From: Acidobacteriota bacterium
GTDB lineage: Bacteria > Acidobacteriota > Vicinamibacteria > Vicinamibacterales > UBA8438
Assembly: GCA_003533545.1 (NCBI GenBank)
Contig: DQEK01000401.1
Span: forward strand, 2,084 to 10,498
Direction of reading: 5' to 3'
DNA length: 8,415 nucleotides
Made by a program: the position numbers and the translations under genes
Notes under the pieces: model-generated
What the model was told of the DNA's origin: nothing
The model's input: the letters and a program-made list of their open reading frames with translations, nothing else
Databases searched by the model: none
Part shown: piece by piece, positions 1 through 6,652 of the stretch
How positions within the stretch are numbered: position 1 is the first letter of the stretch
Layout: the number at the start of each line of letters is the position of its first letter

Positions 1-225
1 GTGCTGGTATTTCACGCTGGCACGGAACTTCGAGATGGCGAGGTCGTGACAACTGGCGGTCGGGTACTGACGGTCGTGGCGCGGGGTGGCAACATGGCCG
101 AAGCGATCGACCGCGCCTATACCGCGGAATCACGAATCACGTTTGTCGACAAGCAGGTGCGTACGGACATTGGCCGTACGGCCACAGAGGCGGATTTTGG
201 TCCGGAGGAGACGGCGTATGAGTGA
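1..225 (+). CDS. purD: Phosphoribosylamine-glycine ligase, C-terminal fragment (5' end outside window)
   Basis: The 74 visible codons match the C-terminal domain of PurD (GAR synthetase), the ATP-grasp enzyme that joins glycine to phosphoribosylamine in de novo purine synthesis. Diagnostic stretches are VFHAGTELRDGEVVTTGGRV, followed by ARGGNMAEAIDRAY and then VRTDIG, the usual end of the family fold. About 17 further residues follow (to ...EETAYE), a short tail beyond the common end point. The first codon shown is internal, because the ATP-grasp core lies upstream of the window. The TGA stop at 223-225 lies inside purE, so the genes overlap by 8 bp and are probably translationally coupled. 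Identification rests on recognised family motifs and on the purE neighbour. Confidence 0.9.
   Translation: MLVFHAGTELRDGEVVTTGGRVLTVVARGGNMAEAIDRAYTAESRITFVDKQVRTDIGRTATEADFGPEETAYE
204..210 (+). promoter_or_regulatory. Ribosome binding site of purE
   Basis: GGAGGAG lies 7 nt before the purE ATG and inside the purD coding sequence. It is the strongest Shine-Dalgarno sequence in the window. It fixes the purE start at 218 rather than at upstream in-frame ATG codons. Confidence 0.75.
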
Positions 226-715
226 TCTGCAGGTTCAGATCTTAATGGGGTCCGGGTCGGATGCGGACGTGATGCGCAACACCGTGCGCACGTTGCGTGA
301 GCTCGGGGTGGAGTGTGAAATGACCGTCGCTTCCGCTCACCGCTCGCCGGACCGGGTGAGGCAGGTTTTGGCCGAGGCGCATGAGCGAGGGGTGAAGGTT
401 TTTGTGGTGGGGGCAGGGGCGGCCGCACATCTGGCCGGGGTGGTGGCCGCGCACACGGTTCTACCGGTGATTGGAGTCCCGATCGATTCGTCGCCGCTCG
501 GCGGATTTGACGCGCTTCTGTCGACAGTGCAGATGCCGCCCGGGGTACCGGTGGCAACTGTCGCGGTCGGGAAGGCGGGTGCCACCAATGCCGCTGTACT
601 GGCGGCCCAGATTCTTGCCGTGGGCGATCGGGAGATTGGTGCCCGTCTCGCCGATTACCGGCGTGGTCTTGCGGAGAAGGTCGACCGCGCCGCGGCAGAC
701 CTTAAAGAAATCTAG
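218..715 (+). CDS. purE: N5-carboxyaminoimidazole ribonucleotide mutase, class I PurE
   Basis: The 165-residue product is a typical-length class I PurE, which converts N5-CAIR to CAIR in purine synthesis as a cytoplasmic octamer. Visible motifs are MGSGSDADVM (residues 10-19, phosphate-binding loop), SAHRSP (39-44, with the catalytic-loop His41), GAGAAAHLAG (65-74, the usual GGAAHLPG with two substitutions), PVIGVPIDSSPLGGFDALLS and VQMPPGVPVATVAVGKAGATNAA. The MGSxSD start favours the class I mutase over class II AIR carboxylases. The start at 218 is set by the GGAGGAG site and by the point where family homology begins. An upstream in-frame ATG at 86 would read through purD in another frame and adds Arg-rich non-homologous sequence. 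purK, the usual partner making N5-CAIR, does not follow; the next gene is convergent argF. Confidence 0.95.
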   Translation: MSDLQVQILMGSGSDADVMRNTVRTLRELGVECEMTVASAHRSPDRVRQVLAEAHERGVKVFVVGAGAAAHLAGVVAAHTVLPVIGVPIDSSPLGGFDALLSTVQMPPGVPVATVAVGKAGATNAAVLAAQILAVGDREIGARLADYRRGLAEKVDRAAADLKEI

Positions 716-716
716 A

Positions 717-758
717 GACCCGTCCGAGTGCTTGGCACCGGGAGGCGAGGTCATTTTT
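717..758 (+). terminator. Possible intrinsic terminator of the purD-purE operon
   Basis: Two bases after the purE stop, GACCCG (717-722) can pair with CGAGGTC (746-752, with one bulged A). An inner GTGC/GCAC stem (728-731/735-738) closes on a TTG loop. An alternative fold pairs CCGaGTGC with GCACCGG (724-741). Five T residues follow at 754-758. The U-tract overlaps the 3' end of argF on the other strand, so it may act in both directions. The stem is imperfect and was folded by eye. Confidence 0.4.
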
Positions 759-1734
759 CGTCCAGCAGCGTCAGTAACAGGGCCTTTTGTGTGTGCAACC
801 GGTTCTCAGCTTGGTCGAAGACTGCCGAGCGAGGGCCGTCAAGGACATCCGCGTCTACCTCTTCGCCACGATGGGCAGGTAGACAGTGCATGAAGATGGC
901 CTCGTCGTCTGCCTCGGAGAGGAGTGTTTCCGTTATTCGGAATCCCTCGAATGCCACTCGGCGATCAGGAGCTTCCGTTTCTTGTCCCATTGAGGTCCAC
1001 GCGTCGGTGTACACGGCGTCGACCCCCTGCGCAGCCTCCACTGGATCTCGTAGTTGCACTACTTTAGCGCCGTGTCTGGCGGTCCGTCTGGCGGCGGCCA
1101 GGGTGCTCTCAGGCAAGCCATATCCCTCGGGCGACGCCAGGCGTAGGTTGAGTCCTAGCATCAATGCCGCGTGGGTTAACGAGGTGGCGACATTGTTCCC
1201 GTCGCCGATGTAAGCAAGCGTCCGACCACGTAGCGATCCACAACGCTCGAGCACAGTCAGGCAGTCGGCGAGGGCTTGGCAAGGATGTTCTTCGTTGGTC
1301 AGGGCATTGATAACGCGAAGGTGTGTTGTGGCCTTGACGAACTCGTTCAGGCGCGACTGTTCAAAGGTGCGGATTGCCGCCACGGAGACCCATCGCTCGA
1401 GCGTTCGCGCCACGTCCGCCAGTGTTTCACGGGTGCCGAGGGCGTCGGCAGACGGCGGGCAGGTGACGTGACCGCCTAGTTCTCGCATGGCGATCTCAAA
1501 ACCGGTTCTAGTACGTAGGGACGGCTTGTCGAACAGTAACGCCATTGAATGCCCAGCTAACGCCTGGGCGGTCGGCGCGTGGGATCCGAGACGGCGTTCT
1601 CGTTTTAGCCTTAGCGCCAGGGTGAGGCAGGCTTCGAGCGCCTCCGCAGTTAAGTCCAGCACCGAGAGATAAGTCCGACCCACGAGCGACGATTTTGAGG
1701 GCGGGTCTGCGTTACCGATGGGCGTAGTGTTCAT
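751..1734 (-). CDS. argF: Ornithine carbamoyltransferase
   Basis: ArgF condenses ornithine with carbamoyl phosphate to give citrulline. The 327-residue product has the complete transcarbamylase pattern: GRTYLSVLDLT near the N-terminus, the carbamoyl-phosphate loop KPSLRTRTGFE (the usual STRTR with Leu for Thr), EEHPCQALADCLT, the ornithine-side loop DAWTSMGQE, the catalytic HCLPAHRGEEV, and FDQAENRLHTQKALLL at the end. The SMG loop together with HCLPAHR points to ornithine as substrate, not acetylornithine or aspartate. The frame stays open upstream to an ATG at 1848, but those 38 residues overlap the end of argJ and have no family match, so the ATG at 1734 is preferred. No clear Shine-Dalgarno precedes it; an AGGAG lies about 40 nt too far upstream. 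It is the last gene of the minus-strand operon, 64 bp after argJ. Confidence 0.93.
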   Translation of the reverse strand: MNTTPIGNADPPSKSSLVGRTYLSVLDLTAEALEACLTLALRLKRERRLGSHAPTAQALAGHSMALLFDKPSLRTRTGFEIAMRELGGHVTCPPSADALGTRETLADVARTLERWVSVAAIRTFEQSRLNEFVKATTHLRVINALTNEEHPCQALADCLTVLERCGSLRGRTLAYIGDGNNVATSLTHAALMLGLNLRLASPEGYGLPESTLAAARRTARHGAKVVQLRDPVEAAQGVDAVYTDAWTSMGQETEAPDRRVAFEGFRITETLLSEADDEAIFMHCLPAHRGEEVDADVLDGPRSAVFDQAENRLHTQKALLLTLLDEK

Positions 1735-1798
1735 GTGTAGTAGGGCGGAGAAAAATGCGTTCTCGTCCCGGTCTCCTGGGAAGCTGGGCGTGCGCCCA
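1735..1798 (-). other. argJ-argF intergenic spacer with small hairpins
   Basis: At 64 bp this is the longest spacer inside the otherwise tight operon. Directly after the argJ stop it holds the perfect inverted repeat TGGGCG-CA-CGCCCA (1785-1798). Nearer argF it holds GAGAA/TTCTC around a 7-nt loop, and a GGAGA that could pair with TCTCC. There is no T-tract after the first hairpin, so it is not a canonical terminator. It could stabilise a processed mRNA end, or have no function. Confidence 0.3.
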
Positions 1799-3025
1799 CT
1801 AAGTTCGGTAATCCGCGTTGATGCGCACGTATTCGGCGCTGAAATCACATGTCCAAATGGTCGCCTGTTCGGAGCCGCCGACCCCTAGGTCGACCGAAAT
1901 GGCCACCTCGGTTCCTTTGAGATGGGCGGCGGCGGCTGGTTCCCGGTCTGAAAACACTGTTTCTTTTGTGAACAACACCACATCGCCAATGCGAACACTG
2001 GCGCCGGCGAGATTGAAGTCAACTCCCGCTCGACCAGCGACTGCTATGAGCCGACCCCAATTTGGGTCACCGCCGTGTATCGCCGTCTTGACGAGCGGCG
2101 AATTCGCGATGGCGCGTGCTCCTTGTCTGGCATCCGCTTTCGATCGGGCGCCGGTGACGGTGATATCTACCAGTTTGGTTGCGCCTTCACCGCCTTTCAC
2201 GATCGCGAGCGCAAGTTCCCGACAAACCGCACGTACCGCGCCAACGAACTCGCGGTAGTCGTCTTCTCTGACGCGTACCCCGGACTCGCCGCTGGCCAGC
2301 AACAGCACCATGTCATTCGTCGAGGTGTCACCGTCGACGGTAATCGCGTTGAAGGTGTCCGCCGCGGCGTCCACCAGTGCGCGTTGTAGGAGCGTTGGAG
2401 CGATATCGGCGTCCGTAGTCAGGAACCCCAGCATCGTTGCCATATGTGGCTCGATCATGCCCGCGCCCTTGGCCATGCCGCCAATATGAATAGTCCCTCC
2501 GGCTAGAGTGACCCGGACGGCGGTTTCCTTGGCCGACCGGTCGGTGGTCAGGATGGCTTCGGCCGCGTTGCGGTGGCCACCTCGGCTGAGCTGAGCGGCG
2601 GCGGCAGCGATACCTTCTCGGACCTTCTCGCTGTTAAGTGGCTGGCCGATGACTCCGGTCGACGATACGAGCACTTGCTCCGGCCGGCAGTTGAGCACCC
2701 GGGCTGCATCGGCGGCCATGGTGCGGGCGGCGGCGAGTCCGTCGGGACCGGTGCAGGCGTTTGCGCAGCCGCTGTTCACAACGACCGCGGTGGTGGTGTC
2801 GTCCGATTGTTGCAAGTGCTCCTTCGTTACGATCAGTGGCGCTGCCACTACCATGTTCGTTGTGAATATGCCGGCCGTTTTTGCCGGCGGTGCTGCAACC
2901 ACCAACGCCAGGTCCAGGCCAGAAGTCTTGATGCCGCAGGCAACGCCCGCGGCGGCGAATCCGGCGGGGGCAGTGACGCCTCCTGAAATCTGATTCGTTA
3001 TTTTTTTCGCTGTCGATTCGATCAT
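1799..3025 (-). CDS. argJ: Glutamate N-acetyltransferase / amino-acid N-acetyltransferase (ornithine acetyltransferase)
   Basis: ArgJ moves the acetyl group from N-acetylornithine to glutamate, closing the acetyl cycle; bifunctional members also use acetyl-CoA. The 408-residue length is typical. Visible motifs are GVTAPAGFAAAGVACGIK at the N-terminus, VVVNSGCANACTG (81-93), the oxyanion-hole region SSTGVIG (121-127), the self-cleavage site KGAGMIEPHMATML with nucleophile Thr197 (alpha chain 1-196, beta chain 197-408), TVDGDTSTND, GGDPNWGRL and the terminal EYVRINADYRT. The ATG at 3025 lies 21 bp after the GNAT stop; a weak GGTGG sits about 10 nt before it. Sequence alone does not tell mono- from bifunctional ArgJ. 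The separate NAGS-like gene directly upstream would be needed most if this enzyme only recycles acetyl groups. Confidence 0.96.
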   Translation of the reverse strand: MIESTAKKITNQISGGVTAPAGFAAAGVACGIKTSGLDLALVVAAPPAKTAGIFTTNMVVAAPLIVTKEHLQQSDDTTTAVVVNSGCANACTGPDGLAAARTMAADAARVLNCRPEQVLVSSTGVIGQPLNSEKVREGIAAAAAQLSRGGHRNAAEAILTTDRSAKETAVRVTLAGGTIHIGGMAKGAGMIEPHMATMLGFLTTDADIAPTLLQRALVDAAADTFNAITVDGDTSTNDMVLLLASGESGVRVREDDYREFVGAVRAVCRELALAIVKGGEGATKLVDITVTGARSKADARQGARAIANSPLVKTAIHGGDPNWGRLIAVAGRAGVDFNLAGASVRIGDVVLFTKETVFSDREPAAAAHLKGTEVAISVDLGVGGSEQATIWTCDFSAEYVRINADYRT

Positions 3026-3046
3026 TAGAACGTGTCCACCACGAGG

Positions 3047-3559
3047 TTAGTTCCGGTCGAGCTCGAAGACGACGCCGTACTGCTCGCATCGTCGAAACCA
3101 TTCACACCGCTGACAGTCGTTCGTGATTTTTTCCGGCAGCCATGTGTGAGGCACGATAGAGAACCCAAGCGCAACGAATCGATGCGGTACGTGAGTAAAA
3201 GCACACAGCCGCGGTATCTTTTGCCGTTTCGCGTCTGCTACCAGAGCGTTCAAAATTGCGGTGCCAACACCGCCCCCCCGAGAATCAGAGGCCACGACGA
3301 GCGACCGGACCTCGACAAGTTTGGGGCCGAGCGGTGCTAACTCACCACATCCAACCACGTGGTCATTCCGGGCTGCCACTAGAAATCTGGACACATGATT
3401 CGCGATCTCGTCGGCGGTGCGAGGCAGCAGGTGCCCCAATCCCACGTTGGCGGTGACCAGTGCACTGATGGCCGCGGCGTCGGCACTTTCGGCGGCGCGG
3501 ATCGAAACCGCCACGGAGGACTCATTGCCGATGGTCTCAGGCATCGTTTCAATGGTCAT
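3047..3559 (-). CDS. GNAT-family N-acetyltransferase, probable short-type N-acetylglutamate synthase (ArgA-like)
   Basis: The 170-residue product has one GNAT domain: IRAAESADAAAISALV (start of the fold), VGCGELAPLGPKLVEVRSLVV (beta strands 3-4), the acetyl-CoA pyrophosphate loop SRGGGVGTAIL with R94-G-G-G-V-G99, and RFVALGFSIV near the end. The tail LPEKITNDCQRCEWFRRC places Cys149, Cys152 and Cys158 in a C-x2-C-x5-C pattern. Similar cysteine-bearing tails are recalled from short NAGS-like proteins and from the acetyltransferase domain fused to ArgH in some bacteria. It lacks the kinase-like arginine-binding domain of classical ArgA. Its start overlaps the argD stop by 4 bp (ATGA) and argJ follows 21 bp later, so it is embedded in the ornithine pathway operon. 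The likely role is acetylation of glutamate from acetyl-CoA to prime the cycle. The substrate is inferred from context and tail similarity; another acylation target is possible. Confidence 0.75.
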   Translation of the reverse strand: MTIETMPETIGNESSVAVSIRAAESADAAAISALVTANVGLGHLLPRTADEIANHVSRFLVAARNDHVVGCGELAPLGPKLVEVRSLVVASDSRGGGVGTAILNALVADAKRQKIPRLCAFTHVPHRFVALGFSIVPHTWLPEKITNDCQRCEWFRRCEQYGVVFELDRN

Positions 3560-4752
3560 CGGAGCTTGCTGAGAACCTGGTCAAGAGTCTGGAGTGCCTC
3601 GTCGACCTCGGTGTCCGATACGGTGAACGGCGGTAGCATGCGGATAACGTGACCAGCCGCGCGATTAACCAGTAAGCCTCCCGCCAGCGCGGCTTCAACG
3701 ACCTGCCCGGCAACGGTCTCAGTCATGTCGAGGCCTTGCATCAGTCCAGTGCCACGAACGTCTGTGATGACCGGATACCGGTCGGCAAGGTGCCGGAGCC
3801 CCTTTTCCAGCCGAGCCCCGGCCTCTTGCACTCGTTCAAGGCCACCGTGCTCGAGTGCATCGAGGAACACTAGCGCTGCTCGGCAGGAGAGGAGATTGCC
3901 TCCGTAGGTGGTTCCGTGATCACCGGGAGCCACGGTGTCAGCCACTGCCTGGCTCATCAGGATGGCCCCGATCGGTACCCCCGCTCCGAGGGCCTTGCCG
4001 AGCGCCATTAGGTCGGGTTTGAGGTCCAGGTGATCGGAATAGAACGGGGTTCCGGTCCGGCCTAAGCCACATTGGACCTCGTCGGCGATCAGCAGCGCGC
4101 CCGAGCGACTGCACGCGACGGTGACAGCGGCGGCGAACTCGGGTGAGAGCGGCCAGACCCCGCCTTCTCCCTGGATTGGTTCCAGAATAATCGCGGCCAC
4201 GTCTGTTCCGGTCGCCTCATCGAGCGCTTCAGGGTCTGTCGGAGATACGAATGTCACTTCCGGGAGCGGTGGCGCGAACGGCGCGCGGTAGCTAGGTTCC
4301 CAGGTTGTTGATAGTGCCCCGAGCGTCCGACCATGAAAGGATCGTTCCAGGGCAACGAATCGGGTGCGTGGGTTGCCTTGGGAATACCAGTATCGCCGGG
4401 CGAATTTTAGGCACCCTTCCACCGCTTCCGTGCCGCTGTTGCAAAAGAAGGCGCGTGCGAGCCCTGACAGTTCCGTCAGTCGTCGACCCACCTGTCCCTG
4501 CAGCGGGTGGAAGTACAGATTCGACGTGTGCAACAGAGCCCGCGCCTGACCTGCCAGCGCCGCTGCTAGTCCCGGGTGTGCGTGTCCGAGTGAGGCCACG
4601 CCGAGACCCGACACGAAATCGAGATATCGGCGTCCGTTGATGTCGTACAGGTAACTGCCGTCCCCGTGCGTGAACACGACGGGGATCCGGTTGTAGACCT
4701 GCAGCAGGTGCTCGGCCTCCGCGACCCGTACGTTCTGTTCCTCTGTCGTCAT
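3556..4752 (-). CDS. argD: Acetylornithine aminotransferase (PLP, class III)
   Basis: ArgD transaminates N-acetylglutamate semialdehyde with glutamate to give N-acetylornithine. The 398 residues match the class III aminotransferase fold: FTHGDGSYLYDINGRRYLDF (residues 27-46), SGLGVASLGHAHP, the PLP-phosphate motif CNSGTEA (104-110), SFHGRTLGALS (138-148), EPIQGEGGV (191-199), LIADEVQCGLGRTG with Asp224 for the pyridine nitrogen, LGKALGAGVPIGA with Schiff-base Lys253, and HGTTYGGN. HVIRMLPPFTVSDTEVDEAL at the end is the usual C-terminal signature. Class III enzymes also include ornithine, succinylornithine and GABA aminotransferases, but the position between argB and argJ supports ArgD. The ATG lies 6 bp after the argB stop with a partial AAGAAG ribosome site; the stop overlaps the next start as ATGA. 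Confidence 0.95.
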   Translation of the reverse strand: MTTEEQNVRVAEAEHLLQVYNRIPVVFTHGDGSYLYDINGRRYLDFVSGLGVASLGHAHPGLAAALAGQARALLHTSNLYFHPLQGQVGRRLTELSGLARAFFCNSGTEAVEGCLKFARRYWYSQGNPRTRFVALERSFHGRTLGALSTTWEPSYRAPFAPPLPEVTFVSPTDPEALDEATGTDVAAIILEPIQGEGGVWPLSPEFAAAVTVACSRSGALLIADEVQCGLGRTGTPFYSDHLDLKPDLMALGKALGAGVPIGAILMSQAVADTVAPGDHGTTYGGNLLSCRAALVFLDALEHGGLERVQEAGARLEKGLRHLADRYPVITDVRGTGLMQGLDMTETVAGQVVEAALAGGLLVNRAAGHVIRMLPPFTVSDTEVDEALQTLDQVLSKLR

Positions 4753-4758
4753 GTCTTC

Positions 4759-5571
4759 TTAATCCGTTGTCGCTGACCCACCGACCGTTGTGCCGGGCCG
4801 TCCATCCAGCGATGTTGTGCGCGTGCCGTCGATGATTTCGATCTTACGGACGCCGCCCCGCCGCGCCTCACGGCAGGCTATCAGTTTGGCGACCATACCG
4901 GCGCTGGCCCGACCGTCCGCGATGAGCCGTTCCAATAACTCTTCTCCGACTGAGGTGATCGTCTGACCGTCCTCGTCTAGCACGCCGGCGGTGCCGCCCG
5001 CGATGAGCAGTCGGAATGCACGAAGCCGAGCTGCCAGATGACCGGCGAGCGTGTCGGCGTTGACGTTCAGTAGCTGACCAGTGCTGTCCGCTCCGATGCT
5101 TGCGATGATCGGTACAAACCCGGCGGCGCTGAGCCGCCCTAGCAACTCGGGACGCTCGTCGCCGGTCGGTTGGCCAACGAATCCAAGGTCGACCATCGTT
5201 CCGTCCGCGGCCACGTAGGGTGCCGCCCGTTGTACCGGTGTGACACCGGCATCGGCCGCTGTCAGACCCACCGCCGCTACCCCCGCGGCCCCGGCCGCGG
5301 CGACCAGTTGCGTGTTGACCCGACCCGCGAGTACTCCCACGACCACGTCGAGCGTGTCCGCGTCCGTCACCCGTAAGCCGTCGACAGCGTGTTTTGGTAT
5401 GCCTCTGGTGGCCATCTCTGTGTCGACGTCACGTCCCCCGCCGTGGACGACGACCAGTGGGCCGATGGATGACAATCGCTTGATTGCCTGCGCGATGTCA
5501 CGCCGGCCTTGTTCGTGTTTAAGAAGTTCGCCGCCGAGTTTCAGAATGAGACAGGTCGAGTTTTCGGTCAT
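4759..5571 (-). CDS. argB: N-acetylglutamate kinase
   Basis: ArgB phosphorylates N-acetylglutamate with ATP, the second step to ornithine. The 270 residues show the amino-acid-kinase pattern: ILKLGGELL (Lys11), VVVHGGGRDVD (40-50), VDGLRVTD (63-70, Arg67 for the substrate carboxylate), LLNVNADTLAGHLA (167-180, Asp173) and SAGMVAKLIA (223-232, Lys229). Two things are unusual. The protein starts almost at the first beta strand, so it lacks the long N-terminal helix of hexameric arginine-inhibited kinases and resembles the E. coli-type layout. The segment usually read as L-x-x-T-D-V-x-G-V is LLIAGGTAGVLDEDG (188-202), without the Asp, and the end (IIDGTRTTSLDGRPGTTV) is shorter than usual. Its start overlaps the argC stop as ATGA, with no separate ribosome site seen, suggesting coupling. 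The assignment is firm; absence of arginine inhibition is inferred. Confidence 0.94.
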   Translation of the reverse strand: MTENSTCLILKLGGELLKHEQGRRDIAQAIKRLSSIGPLVVVHGGGRDVDTEMATRGIPKHAVDGLRVTDADTLDVVVGVLAGRVNTQLVAAAGAAGVAAVGLTAADAGVTPVQRAAPYVAADGTMVDLGFVGQPTGDERPELLGRLSAAGFVPIIASIGADSTGQLLNVNADTLAGHLAARLRAFRLLIAGGTAGVLDEDGQTITSVGEELLERLIADGRASAGMVAKLIACREARRGGVRKIEIIDGTRTTSLDGRPGTTVGGSATTD

Positions 5572-6560
5572 TTCAGGCCGGCCGTTTCATCCCACCCGAA
5601 GGCGACGTTGAGATTCTGCAGCGCCTGTCCCGCGGCCCCCTTAATAAGGTTGTCTAGGCACGCAACGAGAATAAGGCGCCGCGACGATTCGTCGAACACC
5701 CAGCCTATGTCACAGAAATTGCTGTGTGTTACCTGCTTGATCTCGGGGAGCGCCGATCCTGTGAGCCGCACGAAAGGCGCGTCAACATAGGCTTGTCGTA
5801 GCGTATCTGCGACCTGCGCCTCGTTGACATCGGTTCTAGTGCGAACGTAAATGGTCTCAAGAATCCCACGGTCCAACGGCACCAGGTGGGGTGTGAACGT
5901 CACGGTTTGAGCCAGCTCCTGCTCGATCTCGGCTCCGTGCCGGTGCGCCAGGACACCGTAGGCGGAGACGCTGCCATGACACTCCGAGAAGTGGGTTCGT
6001 TCGGTAGGCTTCTTGCCGGCTCCCGAAATACCGGACTTGGCGTCAATGATGACCTCGCCCTCGAGTAGGGCGGCATCCACCAGCGGTCGGAGCGCCAGCA
6101 ACGCCGCTGTGGGATAACAACCCGGACAGGCCACCAGTTGGGCTGTACGCAGTTCGGTCCGGTAGTGTTCGGTCAATCCGTACACCGGCGGGTCGTCGAG
6201 GTCGGGTGTGGTCGGGTACCATCGCCGGCGCCGTTCCGGGTCTCGTAGCCGGAACGTGCCTGACAAGTCGAATACCCGGACGCCGCGTGCCACGAGGGCG
6301 GGTCCGACCTCGGCTGCGACTGGCTCTGGTAGTGCCATAAACGCAGCCTCGGTGTCGGCGGCCAACCGGTCAACGGCAAGGGGAGTGATCTCCCCGTCCC
6401 AGATCGTCGCTAGGGCAGGCAGAGTTCTGCCGCCGTCTGTCGCGCCCGATGCCATGGCCGCTGTCACCTCCACCAACGGGTGCCGAGCGGCCAGCTTGAG
6501 TAGCTCTTGGCCCGCATATCCGGTGACGCCTGCGATTCCAATGGAAAGTTGGTTTGGCAT
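5568..6560 (-). CDS. argC: N-acetyl-gamma-glutamyl-phosphate reductase
   Basis: ArgC reduces N-acetylglutamyl phosphate to the semialdehyde with NADPH. The 330-residue product shows the dinucleotide loop GIAGVTGYAGQELL (G11, G14, G17), VFDLSGTFRLRDP (97-108), YGLTEHYR, the active-site stretch ACPGCYPTAALLAL with catalytic Cys148 (the common Asn of NPGC is Cys here), DAKSGISGAGKKPTE (173-187), AYGVLAHRH, HLVPLDRGI with catalytic His225, and a C-terminal LVACLDNLIKGAAGQALQNLN. Length and motif order are those of the usual bacterial ArgC. It is the first gene of the minus-strand operon. Its ATG has no Shine-Dalgarno: the upstream bases are AT-rich and hold the predicted operator, with a predicted leader of only about 19 nt. 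Expression is probably controlled by the ArgR made from the divergent gene. Confidence 0.96.
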   Translation of the reverse strand: MPNQLSIGIAGVTGYAGQELLKLAARHPLVEVTAAMASGATDGGRTLPALATIWDGEITPLAVDRLAADTEAAFMALPEPVAAEVGPALVARGVRVFDLSGTFRLRDPERRRRWYPTTPDLDDPPVYGLTEHYRTELRTAQLVACPGCYPTAALLALRPLVDAALLEGEVIIDAKSGISGAGKKPTERTHFSECHGSVSAYGVLAHRHGAEIEQELAQTVTFTPHLVPLDRGILETIYVRTRTDVNEAQVADTLRQAYVDAPFVRLTGSALPEIKQVTHSNFCDIGWVFDESSRRLILVACLDNLIKGAAGQALQNLNVAFGWDETAGLK

Positions 6561-6595
6561 GTATATTTATACTATATTTAGGTTATTTATACATC
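6558..6595 (-). promoter_or_regulatory. Candidate ArgR operator: paired ARG boxes at the argC promoter
   Basis: Two ARG-box-like cores (consensus used: TGAATAATTATTCA from E. coli) read on the minus strand as TGTATAAATAACCT (6580-6593, 9 of 14) and AGTATAAATATACA (6560-6573, 10 of 14). Their centres are 20 bp apart, so the 18-bp boxes are 2 bp apart, as in known tandem operators. One box covers the predicted -10 element; the other touches the argC start codon. Matches were counted by eye and have not been tested statistically in this AT-rich stretch. Confidence 0.6.
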
Positions 6596-6614
6596 ACTCG
6601 CGCGACCGAGTCAA
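6586..6614 (-). promoter_or_regulatory. Predicted sigma70-type promoter of the argC-argF operon
   Basis: On the minus strand, TTGACT (6614-6609) is followed after exactly 17 bp by TATAAA (6591-6586); each hexamer matches the bacterial consensus at 5 of 6 positions. The predicted start point near 6579 leaves a leader of about 19 nt before the argC ATG. The -10 element lies within an ARG-box-like site. Confidence 0.6.
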
Positions 6615-6652
6615 TCTGGAATAGCCAGGCGTGGAAAGGTTGACTCTGGAAT
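6608..6652. repeat. Inverted repeat carrying both -35 elements, plus an 8-bp direct repeat
   Basis: GAGTCAA (6608-6614) and TTGACTC (6640-6646) form a perfect 7-bp inverted repeat centred at 6627, and each arm holds the -35 hexamer of one divergent promoter. TCTGGAAT occurs twice in direct orientation, 30 bp apart (6615-6622 and 6645-6652). The repeat explains the mirror symmetry of the promoters. The direct copy may be chance or the trace of a local duplication. Confidence 0.55.

Noticed and set aside
86..217. In-frame ATG at 86 extending PurE upstream by 44 residues.
   Set aside because: The extension is the out-of-frame shadow of purD, is Arg-rich and non-homologous; the GGAGGAG site marks 218 as the start.
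1785..1798. Hairpin after argJ as a transcription terminator.
   Set aside because: The 6-bp stem has a 2-nt loop and no following T-tract, and argF, of the same pathway, follows on the same strand.
1735..1848. An upstream in-frame ATG (1848) that would extend ArgF by 38 residues.
   Set aside because: The extension overlaps the end of argJ, has no resemblance to ornithine carbamoyltransferases, and no ribosome site was seen before that ATG.
2634..3101. Long antisense and alternate-frame open stretches over argJ, and similar ones over purE and the other genes.
   Set aside because: They are shadows typical of GC-rich coding DNA: low-complexity Arg/Ala/Pro-rich translations with no recognisable domains, while the annotated frame carries full family motifs.
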